Source: Qipengyuania atrilutea (GTDB lineage Bacteria; Pseudomonadota; Alphaproteobacteria; Sphingomonadales; Sphingomonadaceae). Taken from it: 64,000 nt of DNA. Each line of letters starts with the position of its first letter. The stretch's first letter is position 1. This document shows positions 33,520 through 43,108 of this stretch, one piece after another. The translations under genes were made by a program, and so were the position numbers. Location of the stretch: positions 868,001-932,000 of the forward strand of contig NZ_JABWGV010000001.1 in NCBI RefSeq assembly GCF_013370205.1, given 5' to 3'. A model generated the notes under the pieces. The model searched no databases. It was given only the letters and a program-made list of their open reading frames with translations, and had not been told where the DNA came from.

Positions 33520-34995
33520 ATGGTAACGGATACCTCTGCTCCCAAGCTCGGTCTGTTCACCAAGCTTTTCTACGGGTTCGGCTCGGTCGGATACGGCGTC
33601 AAGGACGTCGCTTTCCGCTCGTTCCTGCTCCTTTACTACAACCAGGTCATCGGCGTCCGGGCGGACCTCGTGTCCTTCGCCATTCTGGTCGCGCTGTGCG
33701 TCGATGCCATCTCCGATCCGGTCGTCGGTCAATGGTCCGACACGCTGCGCACAAAGTGGGGCCGCCGCCACCCGTTCATGTTCCTGAGCGCGATACCCGC
33801 TTCGGCCAGCCTGCTGCTGCTGTTCTTTCCGCCGTCAGGCATGAGCGAGATGGGAATGTTCTGGTACATCCTCGTCGTGGGCTGCTGCGTGCGGACCTTC
33901 ATCACCTTCTTCGAAATACCGAGCAGCGCCCTCGCCCCCGAACTGACGAGCGATTACGACGAGCGCACCTCCATCGCCAGCTACCGCTATTTTTTCGCCT
34001 ATCTTGGCGGTGTCGGCATGGCTTTCCTGACGCTGCTGGTGTTCCTCGCGCCAACCGAAGAATATCCCGTCGGCCAGCTCAATCCCAACGGCTACGAGAC
34101 CTTCGCCATCGTCGGAGCGGCAATTATGTTCGCCGCCATCCTCATTTCGAGCCTCGGGACGATCCACCGGATCAAGTATTTCAAGATGCCCCCGGCGCGG
34201 GAGAAGATCGGTGCCTTGAAGACGCTTGTGCAGATGAAGAGCACGTTCGGGCACAAGGGCTTTCTCGCCATCCTGTGCTTCGGCGTCCTGAAATATACCG
34301 CGGTCGGAATGACCTCTGCACTCAACATCTATTTCGGTACGTATCTGTGGGGTCTGAATTCCGCGCAGCTCGCGATCCTTACCATCGACTCTCTCGTCGG
34401 AGCGTTCCTGGCGCTGTTCGTCGCGCCGATCGCTTCTCGCAGGTTCGGCAAGCGCAACGCCGCGCTCGGCCTCGCGGTGATCGCAGTAATCTTCGGCAGC
34501 ACGCCGTATCTGCTGCGGCTGAGCGGTAATTTCTTCGAGAACGGCGATCCGCTGCTCGTGCCGGCGATTTTCCTGTTCTCCGGCATCTTCCAGATGTGCG
34601 GCGTGTCGTCCGCGGTCCTGACCCACGCGATGGTCGGCGACGTGGTGGAAGAAAGCCAGCTTGCGACCGGACGCCGGAGTGAGGGCCTCTTCTACGCGGC
34701 GAATACGCTCATGCAGAAAAGCACATCCGGCCTCGGAGTGTTCGCGGCAGGTATGCTGGTATCTTTCGTCGGGATCGTGCCCGGCATGGACCCGGCGAGC
34801 ATCGATCCGGCCATCCCCCGCGCGCTCGCCCTTGCCTATGTCCCGGCGCTGATCGTGCTATACATCGGCGGCGCGGGCTTCCTGTTCGGCTACCGGATCG
34901 ACCGTGCGAGCCACGAAGCGAGCCTAGCCGAACTGGAAAAACGGCAGCGCGCCGCAGCCTACAACGCGGACCGGGTACCGGATCCGGCCGAATGA
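33520..34995 (+). CDS. MFS transporter, GPH/MelB-like, copy 2
   Basis: A second 491-aa, 12-helix GPH-family transporter, paralogous to the preceding gene: shared SDPVVGQWSDTLRTKWGRRHPF, ITFFEIPSSALAPELTSDYDERT and GFLAILCFGVLKYTAVGM match in order. ATG at 33520, 5 bp after the first copy's stop. Divergence between the two is substantial, so it is an old duplication; they could be two specificities or subunits of one system. Precedes the acyl-CoA dehydrogenase pair. Confidence 0.9.
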   Translation: MVTDTSAPKLGLFTKLFYGFGSVGYGVKDVAFRSFLLLYYNQVIGVRADLVSFAILVALCVDAISDPVVGQWSDTLRTKWGRRHPFMFLSAIPASASLLLLFFPPSGMSEMGMFWYILVVGCCVRTFITFFEIPSSALAPELTSDYDERTSIASYRYFFAYLGGVGMAFLTLLVFLAPTEEYPVGQLNPNGYETFAIVGAAIMFAAILISSLGTIHRIKYFKMPPAREKIGALKTLVQMKSTFGHKGFLAILCFGVLKYTAVGMTSALNIYFGTYLWGLNSAQLAILTIDSLVGAFLALFVAPIASRRFGKRNAALGLAVIAVIFGSTPYLLRLSGNFFENGDPLLVPAIFLFSGIFQMCGVSSAVLTHAMVGDVVEESQLATGRRSEGLFYAANTLMQKSTSGLGVFAAGMLVSFVGIVPGMDPASIDPAIPRALALAYVPALIVLYIGGAGFLFGYRIDRASHEASLAELEKRQRAAAYNADRVPDPAE

Positions 34996-35055
34996 CCTAT
35001 TTGTTAGTTACCTATCGCGGGCCGCAGCGCCCCGCCAATTTCGCAGGAGAGCACC

Positions 35056-36267
35056 ATGGCGACCCAACTTGATGTTGAACAGAAGAGCGATACGGAGGCC
35101 TTCCGCGACGAAGTCCGCCAGTTCATCGGAGAGAACTTCCCCGAAGAACTGAAGGGACAGGGCAATGCCATGTCCGCGGTCGAGGGACCGGGCGACGAAA
35201 CCCCGGCACAGAAGAAATGGCGCGAGGCTGTCGGCGCGCGCGGCTGGGGCACGCCGACCTGGCCTTCCGAATATGGCGGCGGCGGATTGACGCGCAAACA
35301 GGCGGCGATCCTGAACGAAGAATTCGCGCGCGCCGGGGCGTACAACCCCATTGGCGGCATGGGCGTGATGATGTTCGGCCCCACCCTGCTCGAATTTGGC
35401 AGCGAAGAGCAAAAGAAGGAGCACATCCCCCCTATCTGCCGCGGCGAAGTCCGGTGGTGCCAAGGCTATAGTGAACCCAATGCCGGCTCCGACCTCGCAA
35501 ACCTTCAGACGATGGCAGAGGACAAGTGCGATCACTACGTCGTGAACGGCCAGAAGACATGGACGAGCGGCGGCCAGTGGGCCGACAAGTGCTTCTGCCT
35601 CGTCCGCACCGACCGCTCCGACAAGCATAAGGGCATCAGCTTCCTGCTGATCGACATGGATGCGCCGGGCGTCGAGGTCCGGCCGATTCAGATGATCAGC
35701 GGTCTCAGCATGTTCTGCGAAACCTTCTTCGACGACGTGAAGGTGCCGAAGGAAAACCTCGTCGGTGAGGAAGGCCAGGGATGGACCATCGGCAAGCGGC
35801 TTCTTCAGCACGAGCGCACGAACTTGTCGGGCGGCGGCAGCATGGCGCGCCTCATGGGCGCCAGCCTGTCCGATATCGCCAAGAAATACGTCGAGACAGA
35901 CGATAACGGGCGGATCGCGGATGCAGTGCTGCGCGACAAGATCGCCGACTTCGAAATCCGCTGGAACGCGTTCCTGCTGACCGCACGGCGTGCGGCCGAG
36001 GAAAGCAAGGCCGAGGGCGGCGTATCCGAAATCAGCTCTGTGCTGAAGAAGGTCGGCACGAAACTCGGGCAGGAACGGGCCGAACTCGCGATCGAGATCA
36101 TGGGAATGCAGGGACTTGGCTGGGAAGGCGAAGGCTTCACAGAAGCGGAACTCTCCGGCGTGCGCGCATGGCTCTTCGGCAAGGCAACGACGATCTACGG
36201 CGGCTCGACCGAGATCCAGAACAATATCATCGCCAAGCGCGTGCTCGGCATGCTCGATCACCAGTAA
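35056..36267 (+). CDS. Acyl-CoA dehydrogenase, larger subunit of a pair
   Basis: A 403-aa ACAD with GYSEPNAGSDLANLQTMAE (flavin loop), KTWTSGGQWADKCFCLVRT and the C-terminal IYGGSTEIQNNIIAKRVLG. The last motif has Gly where medium-chain enzymes have the catalytic Glu, as in the bulky-substrate FadE group of steroid degraders, whose base lies elsewhere. It is followed after 21 bp by a shorter ACAD, so an alpha2beta2 heterotetramer is plausible (known for mycobacterial ChsE1-ChsE2). ATG with CAGGAGAG upstream. Confidence 0.93.
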   Translation: MATQLDVEQKSDTEAFRDEVRQFIGENFPEELKGQGNAMSAVEGPGDETPAQKKWREAVGARGWGTPTWPSEYGGGGLTRKQAAILNEEFARAGAYNPIGGMGVMMFGPTLLEFGSEEQKKEHIPPICRGEVRWCQGYSEPNAGSDLANLQTMAEDKCDHYVVNGQKTWTSGGQWADKCFCLVRTDRSDKHKGISFLLIDMDAPGVEVRPIQMISGLSMFCETFFDDVKVPKENLVGEEGQGWTIGKRLLQHERTNLSGGGSMARLMGASLSDIAKKYVETDDNGRIADAVLRDKIADFEIRWNAFLLTARRAAEESKAEGGVSEISSVLKKVGTKLGQERAELAIEIMGMQGLGWEGEGFTEAELSGVRAWLFGKATTIYGGSTEIQNNIIAKRVLGMLDHQ

Positions 36268-36288
36268 GATAACGGGAAAGCACCAGAC

Positions 36289-37359
36289 ATGGCAGTTCTC
36301 AACGACGAACAGGAAATGCTGCGCGACATGGCGCGCGAGTGGACCACGAACGAAAGCCCGGTCACCGAATGGCGCAAGGTTCGCGCCGCGGGCGACCCGC
36401 AGGCGTGGGACAGTTCGGTCTACGCCACGATGGCGGAGATGGGCTGGACCGGGGTCATCATCCCCGAAGAACATGGCGGTTCCGACTTCGGCTGGCTCTC
36501 TGCTGGCCTCGTGGTCGAACAGCTCGGCAAGACACTGACCGCCAGCCCGCTGGTCGCCACTACTATCGCTGCGTCCGCCATCATCCTCGGCGGAAGCGAC
36601 GAGCAGAAAGCGGAATGGCTGCCCAGGATCACTTCCGGTGAGGTAGTCGCCACTCTGGCGGTCGACGAAAGCGCTCGTCACGATCCTTCGAAGATCGAGG
36701 CGGCCGTATCGGACGGCAAGCTGTCGGGAACGAAGAAGTTCGTCCACGAAGCCCACGGCGCAGGTCTGTTCGTCGTCGCGGCGACAGACGGATTGTATCT
36801 CGTACCGGCTGGCGATGGCGTGACGCTTCACAACCGCAGTCTCGCCGACCAGCGCAATCACGCCGACGTCGAATTCAGCGGCGCGGCCGCGCACAAGCTG
36901 GCAAGCGGCGGGGACGATCTGCTCGAACAAGTGCTCGACCGCGCGCGGGTTCTGACCGCCTGCGAGATGCTTGGCATGGCGCAGCAGGTGTTCGATACCA
37001 CGCTCGATTATCTGAAGCAGCGCGTGCAGTTCAACCAGGTGCTCGCGACCTTTCAGGCGTTGCAGCATCGCATGGCCGATCTGTTCGCCGATCTGGCGCT
37101 GATGCGCTCCGCCGTCGAGGGCGGATTGCAGGCGCTTGACGCTGGTTTCCGGACCAGTCAGGCTGCGACCATGGCGAAGGCGGAAGCCAACCGCGTGCTT
37201 CATCTCGTCAGCAAGGAAGGCATTCAGCTGCACGGCGGCATCGGCATGACCGACGAGTACGATGTCGGCTTCTATCTGAAGCGGGCGCGCGTCCTCGAAG
37301 CGAGCTTCGGCAGCACCTCCTACCTCAAGGACCGCTACGCCAGTCTGAGCGGCTATTGA
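36289..37359 (+). CDS. Acyl-CoA dehydrogenase, smaller partner subunit
   Basis: A 356-aa ACAD-fold protein. It keeps HGGSDFGWLSAGLVVEQLG and the C-terminal helices (QLHGGIGMTDEYDVGFYLKRAR), but lacks the C-terminal GGSTEIQ motif and has weak FAD-pyrophosphate residues, the pattern of the small subunit in heteromeric steroid- and bile-acid-type dehydrogenases. It is probably catalytically dependent on the preceding gene product. Its stop lies 4 bp before the following MFS start. Confidence 0.88.
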   Translation: MAVLNDEQEMLRDMAREWTTNESPVTEWRKVRAAGDPQAWDSSVYATMAEMGWTGVIIPEEHGGSDFGWLSAGLVVEQLGKTLTASPLVATTIAASAIILGGSDEQKAEWLPRITSGEVVATLAVDESARHDPSKIEAAVSDGKLSGTKKFVHEAHGAGLFVVAATDGLYLVPAGDGVTLHNRSLADQRNHADVEFSGAAAHKLASGGDDLLEQVLDRARVLTACEMLGMAQQVFDTTLDYLKQRVQFNQVLATFQALQHRMADLFADLALMRSAVEGGLQALDAGFRTSQAATMAKAEANRVLHLVSKEGIQLHGGIGMTDEYDVGFYLKRARVLEASFGSTSYLKDRYASLSGY

Positions 37360-37363
37360 GGCT

Positions 37364-38674
37364 TTGGACCCGCTCGGGGATCCCGATGGTCTGGACGATC
37401 CGGCCAGCGCGCAACGCCGCGCGCTGGCCGAACACGCGCGGTTCGTCGACGACAATCTGAAGCGCAACTACCGCGCCAACTTCATTCACGGTGTGCTGGG
37501 GATGACGGGTTTCCGTCTGATCTATGCGCCGACGATCATTCCCGCTTATTTGCTGTTGTTGACGGGCAGCACCGCCGCAGTCGGTCTCGGCGCGGCGCTG
37601 CTGCAGATGGGGGCGACCATCAGCCCGATCGCCAGCGGATCGCGGATCGAGCACCGCAGCCATATCCTGCCTTATGCGATCCGCGTCGGCTCGCTGATGC
37701 GTCTGATGATTCTTGGCTTGGCGCTCACGGGATACTTCCTGACCGGCAATGCGCTGCTGTTCGCGACCTTCGCCTGTTTCCTGCTGCTCGGTTTCTTCAC
37801 CGGGGCGCAGAGGGTCGCGTTCCAGATGCTCATGAGCAAGCTTATCCCGATCCGCAAGCGCGGCCGGCTGCAAGGCTATCGCAACTTCGCCGGCGGGTTG
37901 ATCGCGGCAATCCTCGCATGGGCTGCAGGCAACTATCTCATTGCCGACGAATGGCTCGGCAACGGCTACGCAACCACATTCCTGTTTGCGTTTCTTCTGA
38001 CCAGCGCAGGGTTGGTCGTGCTAAAGACCATGATCCGCGAGCCTGCGGCCCCAGTATCGCGGCCGCAAATGCCGATGATGCAGCGCATCAGGCAATTTCC
38101 CGAACTGCTGTCGGACCGGGACTTCGCCTGGTTTTCGGTCGTCCAGTGCTTTTCCGTCATGGCGCGCGTCGGCGGCCCGTTCTGGACGGTTTACGCAGGG
38201 ACCCAGCTCGGTCTCGACGGAGCACTGATCGGCGGGCTCAGCTTCGTCTTTCTTGGATCGGACACGGTATCGAACGTACTCTGGGGGCCGCTCGGAGACC
38301 GCTGGGGCTTCAAGCTGATCTACGGGCTGGCGCTTGCCAGTTCGATCGCGGGGGTCGCGCTGCTCATCGTCGGGAGCACTGCCGTGCCCATCTACGCGGC
38401 TTTCGTCTGCCTCGGCGTTGGCGGTTCGGGCTGGATGTTGGCGTCCACGACAATGGTCCTCGAGTTCGGGCAGACCGAAGACATTCCGATGCGCCTCGCC
38501 TTCGTCACGACATTGGAAGGCGCGATTGCGGCAGCCGGTCCGATCGCTGCGGGTCTGCTGGTCGCGGCGAGCGGATTCATGCCGCTGTTCGCCATCGTTC
38601 TGGCAGCGCTCGTGACAGCGCTGATCATGCTGGTCGTGAAGGTCGGCGAGCCGCGTAACCGGGTACCCGTTTAG
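37364..38674 (+). CDS. MFS transporter
   Basis: A 436-aa inner-membrane protein with about 12 hydrophobic helices beginning near residue 40 after a hydrophilic N-terminus. Distinct from the two MelB-like genes; GLDGALIGGLSFVFLGSDTVSNVLWGPLGDRWG carries the loop motif of MFS proteins. The start is TTG at 37364, directly after the dehydrogenase stop with TGAGG as a ribosome-binding site. Substrate unknown; probably imports or exports an intermediate. Convergent with the double-TetR regulator, 3 bp apart. Confidence 0.88.
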   Translation: MDPLGDPDGLDDPASAQRRALAEHARFVDDNLKRNYRANFIHGVLGMTGFRLIYAPTIIPAYLLLLTGSTAAVGLGAALLQMGATISPIASGSRIEHRSHILPYAIRVGSLMRLMILGLALTGYFLTGNALLFATFACFLLLGFFTGAQRVAFQMLMSKLIPIRKRGRLQGYRNFAGGLIAAILAWAAGNYLIADEWLGNGYATTFLFAFLLTSAGLVVLKTMIREPAAPVSRPQMPMMQRIRQFPELLSDRDFAWFSVVQCFSVMARVGGPFWTVYAGTQLGLDGALIGGLSFVFLGSDTVSNVLWGPLGDRWGFKLIYGLALASSIAGVALLIVGSTAVPIYAAFVCLGVGGSGWMLASTTMVLEFGQTEDIPMRLAFVTTLEGAIAAAGPIAAGLLVAASGFMPLFAIVLAALVTALIMLVVKVGEPRNRVPV

Positions 38675-38677
38675 TCG

Positions 38678-39910
38678 TCAGGCCGCTTTGGCGAGAATGC
38701 CTTCGCTGAGGACGGACAGATATGTCCTGATTGCCTCGTCGCCGTCATCGAAGCGAGCCGCCCAGCGCCGTGCCTCATATGCGCCGTTCAGCGTCGACAT
38801 GATGATCTGGCTGGCGACGAGCGGATCGACCGGCTTCACCGAACCCTCGACGATGCCGTCGATCAGAAAACCGGCAAAGCGCCGCGCGAGCCGGTTCGAG
38901 CGCATGACCACATCGGTCTTGTGCTCGCTGTCGAGCGCCTGCAGCGCAGTCGTTCGCAGCAGCGGCATGGGGTCAAAAAACTGAACGTCGGCAAGTTCGT
39001 GCAGCACGCTTGATAGCCGGGTCCAGTAATCGCCCTCCAGTTCGAGCCCGACCATCTGCACCTTCGAAAGCCGGTCGTAGCTGCGCTGGAAGCATTCCAT
39101 AACGAGATCGTCTTTCGCATCATGGTGATGGTAGAAGCTGCCTTTCGTCACATTGAGCGCTTCCGCAATCCGGTTGACGGACGCACCGCGGTAGCCGCGC
39201 TCGTTGATCATGACCGTCGCGGCGCGGAGGAAATCGTCGTTCTGCTGCGTGGCCTCGTCGTCGCTGGTCCGCCAAGCGCCGCCGTCGAGCGAAAGCGGCT
39301 CCCACCGGCCCGGTTTTGCCGGAATGCCGGTACACAATATCTCGACGATCTTTTTCTCGACCCGCGGGAAATCTAGCACCGAATAGCGCAGCGACCAAAC
39401 CGGCCACCAGAGCATCGCTTCGATAAGGATGTGCGCACGGACCGAAAACAGCGCGTACTCCTTGTCGTCCTCTGGCTCACCGAAGAAACTGCGCACGTCG
39501 TTCACGACTTCGCGGTACTGCAGCAGAAGGTCGTCCTGATACTCCTGGTCGAGCGAGCGGATCTCCGACAGCGCGGTCATCAAGCCGCGTTCGCCGCGCC
39601 GGATCCGGTCTCGCAGTGCAACGTGCAGTGACACGAACTTCGCAATCCGCTCCTGCGGCGTTTCCTCGGCCAGCGCTTCGGATGCCATCGACTTCAGAAG
39701 TGCAATCGTTTCCTGGTAAACGGTGACGATCAGTTCGTCCTTGCGCGGGAAATAGTACGTGACACTGGTCGCGTTCAGGCCGATCGCCCGCGCGACCTTG
39801 GTCAGCGTGGTCGCCTTCACCCCCGCCTCGTTTATGAGAACCGATGCTGCATGAACGATGGCGCTGCGCTTCTCGCCGAATTTCTTTGTCACGTCGGACT
39901 TCTTCGCCAT
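38678..39910 (-). CDS. Tandem double TetR-family regulator
   Basis: A 410-aa protein composed of two TetR units in one chain: HTH 1 at about residues 15-60 (ATTLTKVARAIGLNATSVTYYFPRKDEL), ligand domain to about 200, HTH 2 at about 230-275 (ASVNRIAEALNVTKGSFYHHHDAKDDL), second ligand domain to the end. Most TetR proteins are about 200 aa and dimerise; here one polypeptide could act as a pseudo-dimer. ATG at 39910 with GGGGAAG upstream. It is convergent with the MFS block and divergent-adjacent to the acyl-CoA synthetase operon, so it may control fatty-acyl catabolism. Confidence 0.92.
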   Translation of the reverse strand: MAKKSDVTKKFGEKRSAIVHAASVLINEAGVKATTLTKVARAIGLNATSVTYYFPRKDELIVTVYQETIALLKSMASEALAEETPQERIAKFVSLHVALRDRIRRGERGLMTALSEIRSLDQEYQDDLLLQYREVVNDVRSFFGEPEDDKEYALFSVRAHILIEAMLWWPVWSLRYSVLDFPRVEKKIVEILCTGIPAKPGRWEPLSLDGGAWRTSDDEATQQNDDFLRAATVMINERGYRGASVNRIAEALNVTKGSFYHHHDAKDDLVMECFQRSYDRLSKVQMVGLELEGDYWTRLSSVLHELADVQFFDPMPLLRTTALQALDSEHKTDVVMRSNRLARRFAGFLIDGIVEGSVKPVDPLVASQIIMSTLNGAYEARRWAARFDDGDEAIRTYLSVLSEGILAKAA

Positions 39911-39978
39911 CCGCTTCCCCGTCACGGCCGACCTACATCACTGTCCGCCCCGCGCCAACGGCACGGACGGCGCTGTCC

Positions 39979-41730
39979 TCAGAAGAAGCTGCCGAGTTCC
40001 TTCTTCAGTATCTTTCCGTTCGCATTGCGCGGCAACGTCTCTTCAGAGAATGCGATTTTGACCGGCACCTTGAACTTGGCGAGGCGCTTGCCGACCCATT
40101 CCCTGAGTTCTTCCTCGCTCGCTTCCATGCCAGGCGCCAAGTGAACGACCGCCGCCGGTTCCTCGCCGAGCTGCTGATGCGGCAAGCCGATCAGCGCAGC
40201 GTCGGTCACCGCAGGGTGGTCGTAGAGAACGTTTTCGACCTCGGATGAATAGATGTTCTCGCCTCCGCGGATGATCATGTCCTTCGCGCGGTCCGCGATA
40301 TAGCACCAGCCCTCCTCGTCGAGCCGGGCGAGATCGCCGGTCCTGACCCATCCGTCGACGAAAGTTTCTGCCGTCGCTTCGGGATTGTTCCAGTAACCCT
40401 TCACGACCATGGGACCGCGAGCCCATAGCTCGCCGATTTCCCCGACGGGCAGCTCACGCGTGCCATCTTCGCTCATGATCTTGAGATCGGCGACGGCCAC
40501 CGGCGGGCCGCAGCTGTCGGGCCGGTTGAGGTAGTCCTCCGACGAATGGCCGGTCACCGTCGCCATCGTCTCGGTCATACCCCATCCGTTCCCGGGCAGC
40601 GCGCCGAAGACTTCGCGGATCTTGCGCACCAGTTCGGGTGCTGCAGGCGCGCCGCCGTAAGCAATCGCCTCGATACTGGAGAGGTCGTAATGCTTGCGCT
40701 CGGGATGTTCGAGAAGCTGCCATGCGATCGTCGGAACGCCGCCGGTCGAGGTAACCTTCTCTCGCTCGATGATCTTGAACGCTTCGACCGGGTCCCACTT
40801 GTACATATAGACCATCGTGTTTCCGGCAGCGAGATTGCCCATCAGTCCCGCCGAACACGCGGTGACGTGAAACAGCGGAATAACCGTCAGGCCGGTCTTT
40901 GGCTGCGGTTCGGGAATAGCCTCGCCGCGGCGAAGGATCGCGCAGCCTGCGCCGAACCCGCTGGAGAGGATGTTTGTGCATAGATTGCGGTGCGTGCCTA
41001 GCGCCCCCTTGGGCTTGCCGGTCGTACCGCTCGTGTAGAAGATTGTCGCATCGTCTTCTGGCACTATCTCGACGCTTGGAAGCGTGCCGTCCGGAAGATC
41101 GGGATATTCTGGCGGCGCGCCTATAAAGTCCTCGAGCCGCTCAGCTCCTTCGAGCGGCTGTTCGGAGCGAGCCACGAAGACCGTTTCGAGATCGGGACAC
41201 TCGCCGCGGTGTGCAACGATGCGCTCCCAGCGTTCCTCGTCGCAGACCAGCAGTTTCGTGCCCGAATCGCTCAGCCCGTAGGCGAGTTCGGGTCCGGTCC
41301 ACCACGCGTTCAGCGGCACGCAGATGGCGCCGATCGTTACTGCCGCAAAGAACACGACCGGCCATTCGGGCAAATTGCGCATCGCGAGCGCGACCCGGTC
41401 GCCCTTCTCGACGCCCCGCGCCTGGAACTCGTGCGCAAGCTTTGCGACTGCCCGGAACCACGCATCGTAAGTCATGCGCTCGTCTTCGTAGATTACGAAT
41501 TCGCGGCTGCCGTGCGACTTTCCGAGCAGCGCAACCGCGCGCAGGTTCGGCGGGGCGTTCTTCCATACCCGCAGCTTCACGCCCCGGATGTCCACCTCTT
41601 CCATTTCGAAGCGCTGGCCAGGCGCGGTCAGAAGTGCCTTGCATTCCGCGCGGGTACGGGCCGGCCAGCCGGGAGGCGGCACCCATCCGATGGCCGAGGC
41701 GAGATTGGGCTGCTTCGCTGCGCTTGCCAT
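39979..41730 (-). CDS. Acyl-CoA synthetase (class I adenylate-forming)
   Basis: A 583-aa ligase that activates a carboxylic acid to its CoA thioester through an acyl-AMP. Motifs: IFYTSGTTGKPKGALG (A3), GWGMTET (A5), VRTGDLARLDEEGWCYIADRAKDMI (A7/A8) and the C-terminal lysine in PRNANGKILKKEL (A10). It resembles the FadD/medium-long-chain and bulky-acid group. Its ATG overlaps the thiolase stop (TAATG), so the two are translationally coupled. Substrate specificity unresolved. Confidence 0.94.
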   Translation of the reverse strand: MASAAKQPNLASAIGWVPPPGWPARTRAECKALLTAPGQRFEMEEVDIRGVKLRVWKNAPPNLRAVALLGKSHGSREFVIYEDERMTYDAWFRAVAKLAHEFQARGVEKGDRVALAMRNLPEWPVVFFAAVTIGAICVPLNAWWTGPELAYGLSDSGTKLLVCDEERWERIVAHRGECPDLETVFVARSEQPLEGAERLEDFIGAPPEYPDLPDGTLPSVEIVPEDDATIFYTSGTTGKPKGALGTHRNLCTNILSSGFGAGCAILRRGEAIPEPQPKTGLTVIPLFHVTACSAGLMGNLAAGNTMVYMYKWDPVEAFKIIEREKVTSTGGVPTIAWQLLEHPERKHYDLSSIEAIAYGGAPAAPELVRKIREVFGALPGNGWGMTETMATVTGHSSEDYLNRPDSCGPPVAVADLKIMSEDGTRELPVGEIGELWARGPMVVKGYWNNPEATAETFVDGWVRTGDLARLDEEGWCYIADRAKDMIIRGGENIYSSEVENVLYDHPAVTDAALIGLPHQQLGEEPAAVVHLAPGMEASEEELREWVGKRLAKFKVPVKIAFSEETLPRNANGKILKKELGSFF

Positions 41731-42908
41731 TACAGCACCTCGAAAAGGCCGGCGGCGCCCATGCCGCCACCCACGCACATGGTGACGACGACGTGTTTGA
41801 CGCCGCGCCGCTTCCCCTCGATCAGGGCGTGGCCGACACAGCGCGCGCCGGTCATTCCGAAAGGGTGGCCGATGGAGATGGACCCGCCGTTGACGTTCAG
41901 CCGGTCGTCCGGAATGCCAAGCTTGTCGCGGCAGTACAGGACTTGCACAGCGAATGCCTCGTTCAGCTCCCACAGCCCGATATCGTCTATTGAAAGTTCG
42001 AAACGTTCGAGCAGCTTGGGAATGGCGAACACGGGGCCGATCCCCATCTCGTCCGGCTTCGTCCCCGCGACCGCCATACCGACGTAGCGGCCTAGCGGTT
42101 CGAGCCCCCGCGCCTTGGCAACTTCCGCTTCCATGAGCACGCTCGCAGCCGAACCGTCGGCCAGCTGGCTGGCGTTTCCGGCGGTAACCGTGTGTCCCTC
42201 GCCCATTACGGGTTCGAGCTTGGCCAGCCTCTCGGCCGTCGTATTCGGACGGTTGCAATCGTCCATCCCGATCGTCACGTCCTGCTGCGAGACCTCGCCC
42301 GTTTCGCGGTCTTTTACATCCATTACCGTGGAGACTTCGATAATCTCGTCGTCGAGCTTCCCGGCTTCCTGCGCGGCGGCGGTACGCTGCTGCGACTGTA
42401 GCGAATAAGCGTCCTGCTCTTCCCGGCTGATGCCGTAGCGTTTAGCCACGACCTCGGCTGTTCCAATCATCGGCATGAAAATGTCGGGATGCATCTTAAG
42501 CAGTTCTTCGTCGCGTTGCGGCTTGCCTGCTGCATTACGGATCGCGGTGATCGATTCCACGCCGCCAGCAACGCAAATGTCCATCCGGTCGACAATGATC
42601 TGCTTCGCCGCGGTCGCGATCGCCATCAGCCCGCTCGAACACTGGCGGTCGATCGTCATTCCGGCGACATCGACGGGAAGGCCCGCCTTCAAAGCGATCT
42701 GACGCCCGATGTTGAAGCCCTGCGCCCCGCCCTGGCTGGCGGCGCCCATCACCACGTCCTCAATCTCTCCGCCTTCCAGCCCGGCGCGCTCGACTGCTGC
42801 TTCGACCGACCACGCGCCGAGCTGGACGGGATGTGTCGCGTTGAAAGCACCCCGGATGGATTTAGACAGCGGAGTACGGGCTGTAGACATGATGACGGCG
42901 TCGCGCAT
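41730..42908 (-). CDS. Acetyl-CoA acetyltransferase / beta-ketothiolase
   Basis: A 392-aa thiolase that cleaves 3-ketoacyl-CoA to acetyl-CoA and a shortened acyl-CoA. The nucleophile is C90 in [12 protein letters not shown]; the second half carries [20 protein letters not shown] (His) and [13 protein letters not shown] (Cys). The pattern fits the thiolases of fatty-acid oxidation. First gene of an operon with the acyl-CoA synthetase. Upstream lies a 200-bp regulatory region shared with the divergent serine hydrolase gene. Confidence 0.95.
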   Translation of the reverse strand: MRDAVIMSTARTPLSKSIRGAFNATHPVQLGAWSVEAAVERAGLEGGEIEDVVMGAASQGGAQGFNIGRQIALKAGLPVDVAGMTIDRQCSSGLMAIATAAKQIIVDRMDICVAGGVESITAIRNAAGKPQRDEELLKMHPDIFMPMIGTAEVVAKRYGISREEQDAYSLQSQQRTAAAQEAGKLDDEIIEVSTVMDVKDRETGEVSQQDVTIGMDDCNRPNTTAERLAKLEPVMGEGHTVTAGNASQLADGSAASVLMEAEVAKARGLEPLGRYVGMAVAGTKPDEMGIGPVFAIPKLLERFELSIDDIGLWELNEAFAVQVLYCRDKLGIPDDRLNVNGGSISIGHPFGMTGARCVGHALIEGKRRGVKHVVVTMCVGGGMGAAGLFEVL

Positions 42909-43008
42909 TTCCTGGACATTCCTTTCCCATTTGCCGACTCATTGGCTGGCTTTCGAAGAAGCCTACCCCCGAAAGGACTTTCGAAGCAAGGTTTGCAAAA
43001 TCTTTTCT

Positions 43009-43023
43009 GAATTTCGGGTACGA
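43009..43023. promoter_or_regulatory. Shared motif 2, copy a
   Basis: GAATTTCGGGTACGA in the divergent region between thiolase and serine hydrolase genes. A copy with one mismatch (GAATATCGGGTACGA) occurs at 52668-52682 in another divergent region of the island. Orientation and role (operator or promoter) unknown. Confidence 0.55.
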
Positions 43024-43108
43024 TGTTTGAATTGCCGCGAAAATGCGTTAATGCGCACCGCATAAAGAGAAGGTATGGCTGCATTCAAGCGCAGCGAGGG
43101 AGAGACAG

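Noticed and set aside
34997-35018. Possible fourth copy of motif 1 (CTATTTGTTA) before the dehydrogenase pair
   Set aside because: Only the left ten bases match; the TGTCAA half is absent, and the region is a short gap between codirectional genes.
35008-37467. Minus-strand open frame of 819 codons over the acyl-CoA dehydrogenase pair
   Set aside because: It is antisense to two clear ACAD genes; the long open frame follows from GC-rich codon bias and shows no domain.
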